Below are positions 7,970 to 16,326 of a stretch of 64,000 nt of DNA, piece by piece. The DNA is from Actinomycetota bacterium (GTDB lineage: Bacteria; Actinomycetota; Geothermincolia; Geothermincolales; RBG-13-55-18). A program made the translations under genes and the position numbers. The stretch lies in contig JACIXD010000013.1 in the NCBI GenBank assembly GCA_014360645.1, positions 1 to 64,000 on the forward strand. Reading direction: 5' to 3'. The notes below the pieces were generated by a model that saw only the letters and a program-made list of their open reading frames with translations, ran no database searches and was not told the DNA's origin. Every line of letters starts with the position of its first letter. Position 1 is the stretch's first letter.

Positions 7970-8860
7970 ATGGACTGGTCCCTGATCTGGAAGGCGGCCA
8001 TAGCCCTGTCGGGCTTCGGGGCTCTGCTGGGGGCAGTGCTGGCCGTGGCCTCGAAGCGCTTCCACGTGGAGATAGATCCCAGGGTCCAGGAAGTGCTGGA
8101 TGCCATGCCCGGGTCCAACTGCGGCGCCTGCGGGCTTCCCGGCTGCGAGGCGGCAGCCGAGGCGGTGGTCAGGGAAGACGCCCCGGTCACCATCTGCCGG
8201 GCGGGAGGACCGGAGGTGGCCGCGGAGGTGGGAAGGATCATGGGCGTCGAGGTGGGCTCCATGGTTCCCCTGGTCGCCCACATCCACTGCCGCGGCGGAG
8301 CCAGCCTATCTCCCATCCGCGCCGTGTACCAGGGCATCAACTCCTGCCGCGCGGCGGAGACGGCGGGGGGTGGGGGCAAGGCCTGCCCCTACGGATGCCT
8401 CTGCCTGGAGGACTGCGCCAAGGTCTGTCCCGTCAACGCCATCACCTTCGACGAGGACTGCATCAGGCGCGTGAATGTGAGGAAGTGCACCGGCTGCGGG
8501 CTGTGCGCCGACGTATGTCCGCGCGACCTCATCGAGATGGTGCCCGCTTCCGCCACCGTGTTCGTGCGCTGCAAGTGCCAGTACACGGGGAAAAAGGCCC
8601 TGGGGGTGTGCAAGGTCGCCTGCATCGGGTGCAGAAAATGCGAGAAGGTCTGCCCCTCCGACGCCATACACGTGAACAACGGTTTCGCCGCTATCGACTA
8701 CGAGAAGTGCACCGACTGCGGCGAATGCGCCCTGGTCTGTCCCACCGATTCCATCCAGGTATGGGTGGCCAGTGAGGACCATCCCGAGGGCGGGGAGTTC
8801 GTCGTCCCCGAGGGCAAGAAGAAAAAGGGCGCGCGGGAGGACGAGCCGGAGAAGGGTTAA
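7970..8860 (+). CDS. rnfB: Rnf complex subunit RnfB, polyferredoxin
   Basis: RnfB accepts electrons from ferredoxin and passes them into the Rnf complex. It encodes 296 residues. An N-terminal membrane helix (about 8-30) is followed by the Fe-S domain GSNCGACGLPGCEAAAEA (first cysteine at 51). Two double-cluster ferredoxin regions come next, with CLEDCAKVCP, CTGCGLCADVCP, CIGCRKCEKVCP and CTDCGECALVCP. The lysine- and glutamate-rich tail (GKKKKGAREDEPEKG) is not conserved. This is the last gene of the operon; in the C-D-G-E-A-B order rnfB is also last in acetogens. No terminator hairpin with a T-run is seen after it. Confidence 0.95.
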   Translation: MDWSLIWKAAIALSGFGALLGAVLAVASKRFHVEIDPRVQEVLDAMPGSNCGACGLPGCEAAAEAVVREDAPVTICRAGGPEVAAEVGRIMGVEVGSMVPLVAHIHCRGGASLSPIRAVYQGINSCRAAETAGGGGKACPYGCLCLEDCAKVCPVNAITFDEDCIRRVNVRKCTGCGLCADVCPRDLIEMVPASATVFVRCKCQYTGKKALGVCKVACIGCRKCEKVCPSDAIHVNNGFAAIDYEKCTDCGECALVCPTDSIQVWVASEDHPEGGEFVVPEGKKKKGAREDEPEKG

Positions 8861-9274
8861 GGGCAGGACAGGGACATCCGCGCGCCACTCCCGGCATCCA
8901 GGGGCGTAAGCCAGTAGCCTCTCCCGGGGCTTCTATAAGACCCCGGTCCGCCTGTCCCCCTGCGGCGGGCAACGATGTTTTCTCGCCTTTTCCTTGAGCT
9001 CCGTGCCCCGTCGCGGCCTGCATGGCGGCGGCGAGAGCGGTCGTCGCGGCCTTCGGGCGCTCCTCGCCTCCGTCCCCTTCCCTGCGGGGAGAATCAAAGG
9101 CCACGCAACGCTTGATGCCGGCGAGCGCGGGAGCCGGCGGCGATGCCCCCTCGGCAGAAAGCGGCGGATCGCGCCATCGCCTGCGGCCATCTCCCTGTGC
9201 AGCGGAGCGGGATGCGCGCCGGGTCCCGGACCGGCACGGCGCCAGTCGGCCGGGGAAGCGGAGTCATCGATCCG
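8861..9274. other. Intergenic region without a gene
   Basis: These 414 bases lie between the end of rnfB and the end of a convergent minus-strand gene. The open frames in it are arginine/serine/proline-rich and look like non-coding GC-rich sequence. I see no tRNA cloverleaf, riboswitch core or clear terminator. Confidence 0.4.
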
Positions 9275-10519
9275 TCAGTCTCCCCGCAGCCAGCGCAGGG
9301 TGGGCACGAGGAAGGGGTGCTCCTCCTCGAGGCGGGCGAACTCGGGGCCGCGGAGGGCGCCCCCCTCGCGCGCCCATGGGAGGGTGTTGTCGTAGGCCAC
9401 CTCCACGCGCACCGCCTCCGCGAGGCGCGAGCTCTCCACGAGCGCGCCGCAGAGCCTCTCCAGGAAGGCGGCGAAAAGCGCCTCGGCAGCCTCCTCCTCC
9501 TGCAGCAGGTCGCAGGGCAGATAGAGGCCCAGATGGCGAGGGGCGCGCAACACCGCGATGACCGGATCGTAGACCACGGCGAAGAGGCGCCGGCGGAACC
9601 GCGTGCGGTGGTACCCTCCGTGGGGGAGCACGCAGTCGGCCCTCGGCTCCTCCTCCCTCTCGCAGGGCGGGAACACCTCCTCCACAGCCTCACGCACCGC
9701 CGCCTCCAGCCCCTCCACCATCTCCATCCAGCCCCTCTCCCCCGAGAGGGAGAGCTCGGCGAAGAGGGAGCCGCGCAGGGAAATGTCGCCGCCGACGGGC
9801 TCCGCCTCCGCGAGCTCCAGAAATGAGGCCATGCCCCGCACGGCATAGGCATCGTAGGAGCGGTCCCCCAGTCCCGCCAGGCGGTGGGCGGCCTCGCGCC
9901 CCACCTGCAGGATGCGGCCCCGGAAGCGCACACCACCCGCGGGCAGCTTTGCGCCGGCTGGCACGAGAACCGGGATGCGCTGGTAATCTCTGGTAAGCAC
10001 CTCCCGCACGTGGGCGGGGAAATCCGGCCGGTCGAACGCCCTCTTCCCGCGCGGAAAGAGAAAGCCGACCACGCGACCGTCCGGGAAGAGGGGAAACCTG
10101 CTCACGGGGAGGAAATGAGGCGAGGCGGAGGGCTCCCTCTCCCCGCGCCGCAGGGCCGCGCGCATCTCCCCCAGGACATACTGGGGATAGTACGCCCGCG
10201 GCCTGTACACCGCCGCGTAAGGTCCGGCGACAGCCTCGCCCTCGACCTCGTCGCCGGGCAGGACGGACCCGTTGAAGATGCCCCTCTTTATGGAGGCGAC
10301 GTCCATGCCCCCGTGGGTCCTGCCGCTCGCCGACTCCCCCAACACCCCTTCCCGCTGCGAGAGGGCGAGGCAGAGGGAGAAACGCGCCATCTCCTCCGCC
10401 ATCCCCCGCTTCCCGCGCGGCAGGGGTACCCGGTATCTCTCTTCCTCCTCCAAGGTCTTTCCCTTCCCTTTCCTCCGCCGCCTCCAAGTTTCCGCCCACG
10501 GCCGTCCCCCGGGGACCAT
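9275..10519 (-). CDS. Protein of unknown function
   Basis: I do not recognise this family. The frame is open to a GTG at 10594, but an internal ATG at 10519 follows GGGGAG with 5-base spacing and is preferred; it gives 414 residues. The first 40 residues are basic (WRRRRKGKGK). The rest looks like a soluble alpha/beta protein with PYAAVYRPRAYYPQYVLGEM, a segment FPLFPDGRVVGFLFPRGKRAF, DYQRIPVLVPAGAKLPAG, and a C-terminal half rich in E and A. No membrane segment, signal peptide or metal motif stands out. A TATAAT element lies at 10604-10609 on this strand. It is divergent from a flavoprotein gene and convergent with rnf, so context gives no clear role. Confidence 0.6.
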   Translation of the reverse strand: MVPGGRPWAETWRRRRKGKGKTLEEEERYRVPLPRGKRGMAEEMARFSLCLALSQREGVLGESASGRTHGGMDVASIKRGIFNGSVLPGDEVEGEAVAGPYAAVYRPRAYYPQYVLGEMRAALRRGEREPSASPHFLPVSRFPLFPDGRVVGFLFPRGKRAFDRPDFPAHVREVLTRDYQRIPVLVPAGAKLPAGGVRFRGRILQVGREAAHRLAGLGDRSYDAYAVRGMASFLELAEAEPVGGDISLRGSLFAELSLSGERGWMEMVEGLEAAVREAVEEVFPPCEREEEPRADCVLPHGGYHRTRFRRRLFAVVYDPVIAVLRAPRHLGLYLPCDLLQEEEAAEALFAAFLERLCGALVESSRLAEAVRVEVAYDNTLPWAREGGALRGPEFARLEEEHPFLVPTLRWLRGD

Positions 10520-10751
10520 GCGCGCTCCCCGCGCGGCCGCCGTGCCTTCACCGAAGGCTTCATCCCCGCCGGACGGCACGGTTGCCGCCTTCACCTCGCG
10601 ACGATTATACCCCCTGCTCCCCCGCTCCCCGAAACCGCGGACAGATGCAGCCGCGTGGGTACCGCCGCCACTATGGGAAGCAAGACATAGATGTTAATAT
10701 GTGTACGGAATTAGACGCCGCGTCCGGGAGGGGAGCAGGAAAGGAGGAACC

Positions 10752-11837
10752 TTGGCGAGCAAAGCCGACGTGACCATCTACGGCGCGGGGATGTCCGGCC
10801 TGGTGGCCGCCATCGACCTGGCCCGCAAGGGATACGGCGTGGTGGTCCACGACCGCGAGAAAGGGTACGGGGGGGACTCCATCTACAACCCCTCCACCCA
10901 CACCACGGGTATCGACGTGGGGCGCACCTCGGAGTACGTGGGCATCGACCTCTCTCCCGTCTTCCACCCCTTGGCGCGCTGCCCCTTCTACTTCCACGAG
11001 ACGGTGCTGGAGGCTCCCCTGGAGGACCTGGATATGTACACGGTGGAGCGCGGCAACCGTCCCACCAGCCTGGACACCCTGCTCTACGGGGAGGCCCTGA
11101 AGCTGGGGGTGGAGTTCAGGTTCGACTCCCCCCTGAGAAAGGAAGATCTTCCCAGGCTACCCGAGAACACCATCGTGGCCTGCGGGCTCACCCCCAGCGT
11201 CTACGAGATGCTGGGCATCCCCTACCTGCGCTGGTACGGATGGATCTCCCGCGGCGAGATAGGCTTCAGCAACATCTCCTGGATCTGGATCGACGAGGTC
11301 GTCACCGAGTACGGCTACCTGAGCTCGTGCAACAACTTCTACTTCGACCTCCTCTTCTCCATCCGCCCCATCGACCGCGCGGCTCTGAAGAAATACAGCG
11401 ACTTCATGGCCCGCCACGAGGGGGTGGAGCACCGGGAATGGCGCTACGTCTCCGGGGCCGTGCCCATCGCCGCCCCTGACAACCCCCGGCTCTTCCACCG
11501 CGACCTCATCCTCTGCGGCACCATCAGCGGGGCCATGGACCCCTTCTTCTGGTTCGGCATCCTGGGCGCGCTGATCTCGGGGAAGGTGGCGGCCATGGCC
11601 GTCTATGACCGCTCCAAAGCACTGGAGGAGTTCGAACGCTTCAACCGCGGCTTCAAGGCGGGGTTCCTCTTCAAGCAGCACGTGTGGTACAGGATCAGGC
11701 CCCACGTCAGCCTGCTCGAGCTGCAGCTCCGCCTTCTCGGTCCGCAGCGGCTGGCCAGGATGGTGGCCGTGGGGGTGAAGCGGGGGGCCAAGTTCCCCTT
11801 CAACCTCCCCGGCTTCAGCCTGCTGGGGAATTACTAG
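10752..11837 (+). CDS. FAD-dependent oxidoreductase (geranylgeranyl-reductase-like fold)
   Basis: I start the gene at the TTG at 10752 because AAGGAGG lies at ideal spacing before it; an ATG at 10701 has no ribosome site. The product is 361 residues. The N-terminus has the FAD Rossmann motif, VTIYGAGMSGLVAAIDLARK with VVVHDRE at the end of the second strand. The C-terminal region ends its FAD domain with LILCGTISGAMDPFFWFGILGALISGKVAA, as in the GR2/FixC-like flavoprotein family, then a basic amphipathic tail. The substrate is unknown. It converges on the FMN split-barrel gene of the glycyl radical operon. The two stop codons share CTAG, and the genes overlap by 4 bases. Confidence 0.7.
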   Translation: MASKADVTIYGAGMSGLVAAIDLARKGYGVVVHDREKGYGGDSIYNPSTHTTGIDVGRTSEYVGIDLSPVFHPLARCPFYFHETVLEAPLEDLDMYTVERGNRPTSLDTLLYGEALKLGVEFRFDSPLRKEDLPRLPENTIVACGLTPSVYEMLGIPYLRWYGWISRGEIGFSNISWIWIDEVVTEYGYLSSCNNFYFDLLFSIRPIDRAALKKYSDFMARHEGVEHREWRYVSGAVPIAAPDNPRLFHRDLILCGTISGAMDPFFWFGILGALISGKVAAMAVYDRSKALEEFERFNRGFKAGFLFKQHVWYRIRPHVSLLELQLRLLGPQRLARMVAVGVKRGAKFPFNLPGFSLLGNY

Positions 11838-12628
11838 GCGATGCGGTCGCCGGCCAGGGGCGGCATGGCGTTATAGACCTCCCGCACGCGGAAGAGGAGG
11901 GTGCTGCGGCCCAGGGGACGGAGCTCGCCTTTGACCTTGTAGCTCTTCACGTCGAAGGTGAGCACGCACAGCGCCGCCGGGCAGGGCACCATCACCTCCG
12001 CCAGCTCCCGGTTGTAGGAGGTGATGCGGAGGGCGAACCCTCCCTCCCCCGCGGGGGATGCCGCCATCACTGGGAACACGCGGGGATATCCGTCCTCGCC
12101 CATCACCGCCAGCGCCTTCACCGAGGTGAGCCTGACGAACTTCTCCCGCACCATGGGGGGGACGGACACCGCGCCGTTCCCCTCCGCGCGGCGGTGAGCC
12201 CTCACCAGGAGGAAATCCAGGGGCACGGCGGCCATGGAGGCGGCGCGCACCGGTCCCACCTCGCGCACGTCCACCACCCCCGCGGCCCGCACCCCGGAAT
12301 AGGCGTTGTAGCGCATGAGGGGTGAGGAATCCAGGGCGTCCTTGTAGGGCCCGGTCTTTTCGAACCCCCGGAAATCCCCGGTGAGGGTGGCCATGCGCAG
12401 TTTTGTGTTCACCACCGCGGCGGCCACGCGGGGGTTTTCCCGCAGGTACTCCCTGCTCTTCCACATCAGGAACTCCCCGAAGATGAGCCTGTCCCGCCTC
12501 CCGTCCGGCGGCGGCTGCAGGGTGACGATAAGGGCCACGTTGGGACGCCCCTCGGGGTCCACGGTGGCCAGGAACTTCGCCGCCATCTCCTCCGCGAAGA
12601 GGTCCATGACCTCCCTAGGCATGTCCAT
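11834..12628 (-). CDS. Pyridoxamine 5'-phosphate oxidase-family FMN split-barrel protein
   Basis: This encodes 264 residues. The first half matches the PNPOx-like split barrel: MAAKFLATVDPEGRPNVALIVTLQ, the loop DRLIFGEFLMWKSREYLRENPRVAAAVV, and ATLTGDFRGFEKTGPY. The second half adds about 100 residues including SVKALAVMGEDGYPRVFPVMAA, which looks like a second barrel strand pair. Members bind FMN, F420 or heme, so the cofactor is not certain. The gene lies 3 bases after the glycyl-radical activase and is the last gene of the glycyl radical operon, suggesting a redox or protective role there. That role is an inference; the family is not a standard partner of glycyl radical enzymes. Confidence 0.7.
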   Translation of the reverse strand: MDMPREVMDLFAEEMAAKFLATVDPEGRPNVALIVTLQPPPDGRRDRLIFGEFLMWKSREYLRENPRVAAAVVNTKLRMATLTGDFRGFEKTGPYKDALDSSPLMRYNAYSGVRAAGVVDVREVGPVRAASMAAVPLDFLLVRAHRRAEGNGAVSVPPMVREKFVRLTSVKALAVMGEDGYPRVFPVMAASPAGEGGFALRITSYNRELAEVMVPCPAALCVLTFDVKSYKVKGELRPLGRSTLLFRVREVYNAMPPLAGDRIA

Positions 12629-12631
12629 CCT

Positions 12632-13585
12632 TCATACCCCCTTCGCCCTCGCCGTCGCCCCGGACCAGCGGGCGACGCTCACCCCTTCCTCCGCGGCCGC
12701 CTCGGCCAGCCTCTCCATCCTCTCCTCCGTCAACAGCCCCTCTCCGGCGAGGGGAAAGACCATGTCCAGCCGCCGGTACTTGGCGTCGCAGGTGTTGTTG
12801 AAGGCCAGCAGGTCGTACCGCTCCACCGCCGGGAGCTCGTCCCTGATAAAACGCGCTATGGCCCTGATGTTCTCCTCCCCGTCGGTGTAGCCGGGGATGA
12901 CCGGGGTGCGTATCCACATCGGCCGGCCCGTCCGGGCCACGGCGCGGGCGTTTTCCAGCACCGTCGCGAGGGGGACCGCGGTGAAGGCGCGGTGCTTCTC
13001 CGCATCCATGACCTTGAGGTCGAAGAGCACCAGGTCCGCCACCTCCACCAGGGGACCCAGCCTCTCCCAGCTCACCCCGCCGCAGGTGTCCAGGGCCAAG
13101 TGCACCCCCTCCTCCCGCAGCCTGCGCATGAGCGAGAGGGTGAAATCGAACTGCAGGGCGGGCTCCCCCCCGGAGAGGGTGACCCCTCCCCCCGACTTCT
13201 CGTAGAACACGCGGTCCCGCAAGGCCTCCGCCGCCACCTCTCTCACCGTCCTCACCTTGCCGATCACCTCCAGGGCCGCCGCGGGGCAGGCCTCCTCGCA
13301 TCTCCCGCAGGCGTCGCAGCGCTCCCTGTCGATGACCATGCCCTCGGGGGTGAGGGTGAGGGCGCCGCGCGGGCAGGCCTCCAGGCAGTCGCGCGCCCCT
13401 ATGCAGCGCACCTCGTACCATACCAGCTGGGGCTCCCTCGCCAGCCCCTCCGGGTTGTGGCACCAGGGGCAGCGCATGGGGCATCCCTTGAGGAAGACGG
13501 TGGTGCGTATTCCGGGTCCGTCCTCGGTGGAGTAACGCTGGAGGTTAAAGACCACCCCGGTGACGTCGTCGCCTTCAGAGCGCAT
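12632..13585 (-). CDS. Glycyl-radical enzyme activating protein (radical SAM)
   Basis: This encodes 317 residues. It generates the glycyl radical on its partner enzyme using S-adenosylmethionine. The radical SAM motif is CPMRCPWC (C35, C39, C42), with the family lead-in NLQRYSTEDGPGIRTTVFLKG. A two-cluster ferredoxin insert follows (CIGARDCLEACP and CDACGRCEEACP), as in activases of the diol-dehydratase and 4-hydroxyphenylacetate decarboxylase type and unlike the shorter pyruvate formate-lyase activase. TLSGGEPALQFDF is the SAM-binding GGE motif. It overlaps the 3' end of the glycyl radical enzyme gene by 11 bases and precedes the FMN protein by 3, so the three form one operon. Confidence 0.92.
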   Translation of the reverse strand: MRSEGDDVTGVVFNLQRYSTEDGPGIRTTVFLKGCPMRCPWCHNPEGLAREPQLVWYEVRCIGARDCLEACPRGALTLTPEGMVIDRERCDACGRCEEACPAAALEVIGKVRTVREVAAEALRDRVFYEKSGGGVTLSGGEPALQFDFTLSLMRRLREEGVHLALDTCGGVSWERLGPLVEVADLVLFDLKVMDAEKHRAFTAVPLATVLENARAVARTGRPMWIRTPVIPGYTDGEENIRAIARFIRDELPAVERYDLLAFNNTCDAKYRRLDMVFPLAGEGLLTEERMERLAEAAAEEGVSVARWSGATARAKGV

Positions 13586-15974
13586 GGGACTCCCTCGCGA
13601 TGATCTCGTCCTGCATCTCCCGGCCGAGCATGACGAAGTAGGCGTTGTATCCGGTCACCCGCACCAAGAGGTTGCGGTACTCCTCCGGCCTGCGCTGCGC
13701 CTCGCGCAGGGTCTCGGGGTCGATGACGTTCACCTGCAGGGCCGTCCCTCCCCTCTCCCCGTAGGCGCGCAGGAAGGCCATGAGCTTGGAGATGTGTTCG
13801 TGGTCGCGCAGCAGGGAGGGGCTGAAGCTGATGGTATGGGAGGCCCCGTTGGGCGCCGACTCCAGACCCAGCTTGCCCACGGAGAGCAGCTCCGCCGTGG
13901 GGCCGTTGCGGCAGGCCCCGTCCACGGGGCCGATGGCGTTGGAGAGGAAGGTCCCCCTCCTCCTGCCGTCCGGCGTCGCCGCCGTGCCCGGGGCGAAGGC
14001 GATCCAGTAGTTCCAGGAGAGGTACCCGGCGCGATAACGCCTGCCGGTGGCCGGGGACACGCGCTTGCTGACCATCTCCGTCCACAGCCGTGAGAGGTAG
14101 CGGGCCACCCCGTCGGCGTAGTCGTCGTCGTTGCCGTACTTGGGGGCCTTGTTGAGGAGGGTCTGGCGCAGGGCCTCGTGTCCCTCGAAGTCGTCGCGCA
14201 AGGCCCTGGAAAGCTCTTCCATCTTGACCCTGCCCTCCTCGTACACCAGCTTCTTCACCGCCGCCAGGGAATCCGCCGCGGTGGCGAAGGCCACGCCCTC
14301 CACGGTGATGAAGTTGTATCTCGCCCCGCCCCCGGTGATGTCCCTGCCGCTCTCCGCGCACCCCCCCACCAGGGCGGAGAGATAGGGGGTGGGCTCCCAG
14401 GCGGCGCGGATGCGGTCTGCCTCGTCGCTGATGGAGAGCATGTAGTCAATGAGCGCCTTCATCTGCGCCTCGAAGGCGGCCCTGAAATCCTCCCAGGTGG
14501 AAAGGTCTTCCACTCTGCCGGTGTCCGGGCCGATACGTTTTCCGGTGGCCGCGTCGCGGCCGCGGGAGAAGACCATCTCCACCGCCTTGGCCAGGTTGAC
14601 GTTCACGTCCACGGTTCCGGAGCGGTCGTCTCCCTGCAGGGTGTTCTCCAGGCAGCCCACGGGGGCGTAATCCCACAGGCGCTCCTCCGGCAACCCCTGC
14701 CAGGCCAGGCCGCGCATGGAGTTCTCGTCGAAGTTCATGAGAAAGGGGGAACCCTGCGCCCCGGCGATCATCTCCGCCACCCTGCGCAGGAGGGGCTCGG
14801 GGGTGCCGGCGTGCAGCCTGATGTTGGGCTTGGGCTCCAGCATGTTCATCTCCTCGATGACCTCGAGGATGAGCCAGGTGAGCTCGTTGGAGGCGTCGTT
14901 CCCCTCCGCGTCGATGCCGCCGATGGTGATGAGCTGCCCGAAGCCGGAGTTGATGCCCTGGTTGTTCATGACCCGGCACTGGAAATCGTAGGCGTAGTTA
15001 TGCTTTATCCAGTAGCATTCCAGGAGCTCCTTGGCCTCCTCGCGCGTGAGCCTACCGCTCTCCAGGTCCGCGCGGTAATAGGGGAGCATGTACTGGTCGA
15101 AGCGCCCATGGGAGAGCCCGGCGCCGGGGTAGGATTCCGCGGCCATGACCAGCATGTGGGTGAACCACAGCGACTGTAACGCCTCGTGGAAGCTCTCCGC
15201 GGGCTCCCAGGGAACCTTGCGGCAGATGCGCGCGATCTCGCGCAGCTCCTCCGCCCTGCGGGCGTCCCCCTCCTCCCCCGCCAGCCTCTCGGCCTCCTCC
15301 GCGTAGCGGCCTGCGAGCTCGCGTGCCGCCTCGCAGCATTCCATGAGGGCGCGCAGGAAGTCGGCATGGGCGGTGTCCTCAACCTCCGCGAGCATCCGGG
15401 CGAGGCCGGCGTGGATGCCCGCAAAGCCATCCCGCAGCACGCGGGGATAATCCGGGATGAGGTGGCCGGGAACCGCGCCAGCGTTGCCTATGCCCAGCTC
15501 GTTTATCTCCGCGGCCCGCTTCCACCACTTGTCCACGGATTTCTTCCACTTCCTGGCCTCCCGGCGGTCGTGGCACTTGGAGAGGGCGGTGTTGAACTGG
15601 CCGCCTACGATGAGCTCGCCCTCCAGGATGCGCACCGGCAGGTGACGTCGGCATACCTCGCGGAAGAAGACGGCCCTGCGCATGACCAGGGAGCGCTCCC
15701 AGAACCCCTCCGGGAGCTCCACCACCCGTGCCGAGGCGCGCAGCGACTCCGCGAAGGCCCCCATGAAGGGCACCATCTCAGGGATGATCCCCCAGTTCAC
15801 GGGAGACCACACCGCGTCCCATTCCGTCCCCGTGGTGAAGGGCATGACCTCGTTGCGGAAATAAGGCCTGTCCTCTATGGAATAATATTCCTCGCGCAGC
15901 CTACGTACCCGCGGCGTCAGCCCATCCGACGCATGCCAGATCCTCTCCGGCGTGATGACCTCGCTCTCCCTCAT
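13575..15974 (-). CDS. Glycyl radical enzyme of unknown substrate
   Basis: This encodes 799 residues from the ATG at 15974, which follows GGGAGGTG; the frame is open 37 codons further, but that part is basic and unlike the family. The glycyl radical motif RVTGYNAYF lies near the C-terminus (Gly775). The active-site thiyl cysteine is Cys441 in APVGCLENTL, followed by the catalytic-type glutamate (GCxE), as in the PflD/diol-dehydratase branch. The length fits that branch. The N-terminal region has GNAGAVPGHLIPDYPRVL where relatives carry a GH...DY motif. Binding-site residues differ enough that I cannot name dehydratase, decarboxylase, C-N lyase or C-S lyase. It is followed by its activase and lies in a block of acyl-CoA genes. 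Confidence 0.9.
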   Translation of the reverse strand: MRESEVITPERIWHASDGLTPRVRRLREEYYSIEDRPYFRNEVMPFTTGTEWDAVWSPVNWGIIPEMVPFMGAFAESLRASARVVELPEGFWERSLVMRRAVFFREVCRRHLPVRILEGELIVGGQFNTALSKCHDRREARKWKKSVDKWWKRAAEINELGIGNAGAVPGHLIPDYPRVLRDGFAGIHAGLARMLAEVEDTAHADFLRALMECCEAARELAGRYAEEAERLAGEEGDARRAEELREIARICRKVPWEPAESFHEALQSLWFTHMLVMAAESYPGAGLSHGRFDQYMLPYYRADLESGRLTREEAKELLECYWIKHNYAYDFQCRVMNNQGINSGFGQLITIGGIDAEGNDASNELTWLILEVIEEMNMLEPKPNIRLHAGTPEPLLRRVAEMIAGAQGSPFLMNFDENSMRGLAWQGLPEERLWDYAPVGCLENTLQGDDRSGTVDVNVNLAKAVEMVFSRGRDAATGKRIGPDTGRVEDLSTWEDFRAAFEAQMKALIDYMLSISDEADRIRAAWEPTPYLSALVGGCAESGRDITGGGARYNFITVEGVAFATAADSLAAVKKLVYEEGRVKMEELSRALRDDFEGHEALRQTLLNKAPKYGNDDDYADGVARYLSRLWTEMVSKRVSPATGRRYRAGYLSWNYWIAFAPGTAATPDGRRRGTFLSNAIGPVDGACRNGPTAELLSVGKLGLESAPNGASHTISFSPSLLRDHEHISKLMAFLRAYGERGGTALQVNVIDPETLREAQRRPEEYRNLLVRVTGYNAYFVMLGREMQDEIIARESHAL

Positions 15975-16326
15975 CCTCTTACGCACCTCCCGGAACCCGA
16001 CCGGCCTTCCCCGGCCCTGAAAGACTCGCCCGCATATATGCTCGGCATATTTCCCCGCGCGCCGCGCCGGAATGATCCCCGTCACTTAACAGGTTAGCAA
16101 AAAGCATGCCCCTGACCCAAGTTAAGCGGTGCTGCCGGGCCACCCGCAGCAAGGGCTCGCGGCGGAGCCTTCGAGGGTCCGGTCACGCTCCGAGGTGATT
16201 CGAACACGTCTCCGGGGATGCTCGGGGGAGGATCGGCGAATCCCGGGGAGGCGGGCGAGCATCCTCCTTCCGCCGCCCGGCCCCGTCGCGCCGGGCACGC
16301 CCCCTCCCCGCCCCTCCCGCCGCGGC
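15975..16326. other. Intergenic region upstream of the glycyl radical enzyme gene
   Basis: I see no gene in these 352 bases. It should contain the promoter for the glycyl radical operon. The only notable element is the inverted repeat at 16036-16050, listed separately. Confidence 0.4.
16036..16050 (-). promoter_or_regulatory. Candidate operator for the glycyl radical operon
   Basis: ATATGC-TCG-GCATAT is a perfect inverted repeat with 6-base arms and a 3-base centre, about 62-76 bases before the glycyl radical enzyme start. The AT-rich arms stand out against the GC-rich background and could bind a dimeric regulator or overlap a -10 element. No second copy was noticed. Confidence 0.3.

Noticed and set aside
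8861-9274. Possible tRNA or riboswitch between rnfB and the next gene
   Set aside because: No cloverleaf arms, GTTC-type T loop or known riboswitch core could be found by eye.
13575-15974. Naming the glycyl radical enzyme as benzylsuccinate or alkylsuccinate synthase
   Set aside because: The length, the GCxE motif and the activase type fit the PflD/dehydratase branch. No accompanying small subunits are seen.
13575-15974. Naming it as pyruvate formate-lyase
   Set aside because: It has one cysteine motif of the GCxE type rather than the paired cysteines of pyruvate formate-lyase, and its activase carries extra clusters.
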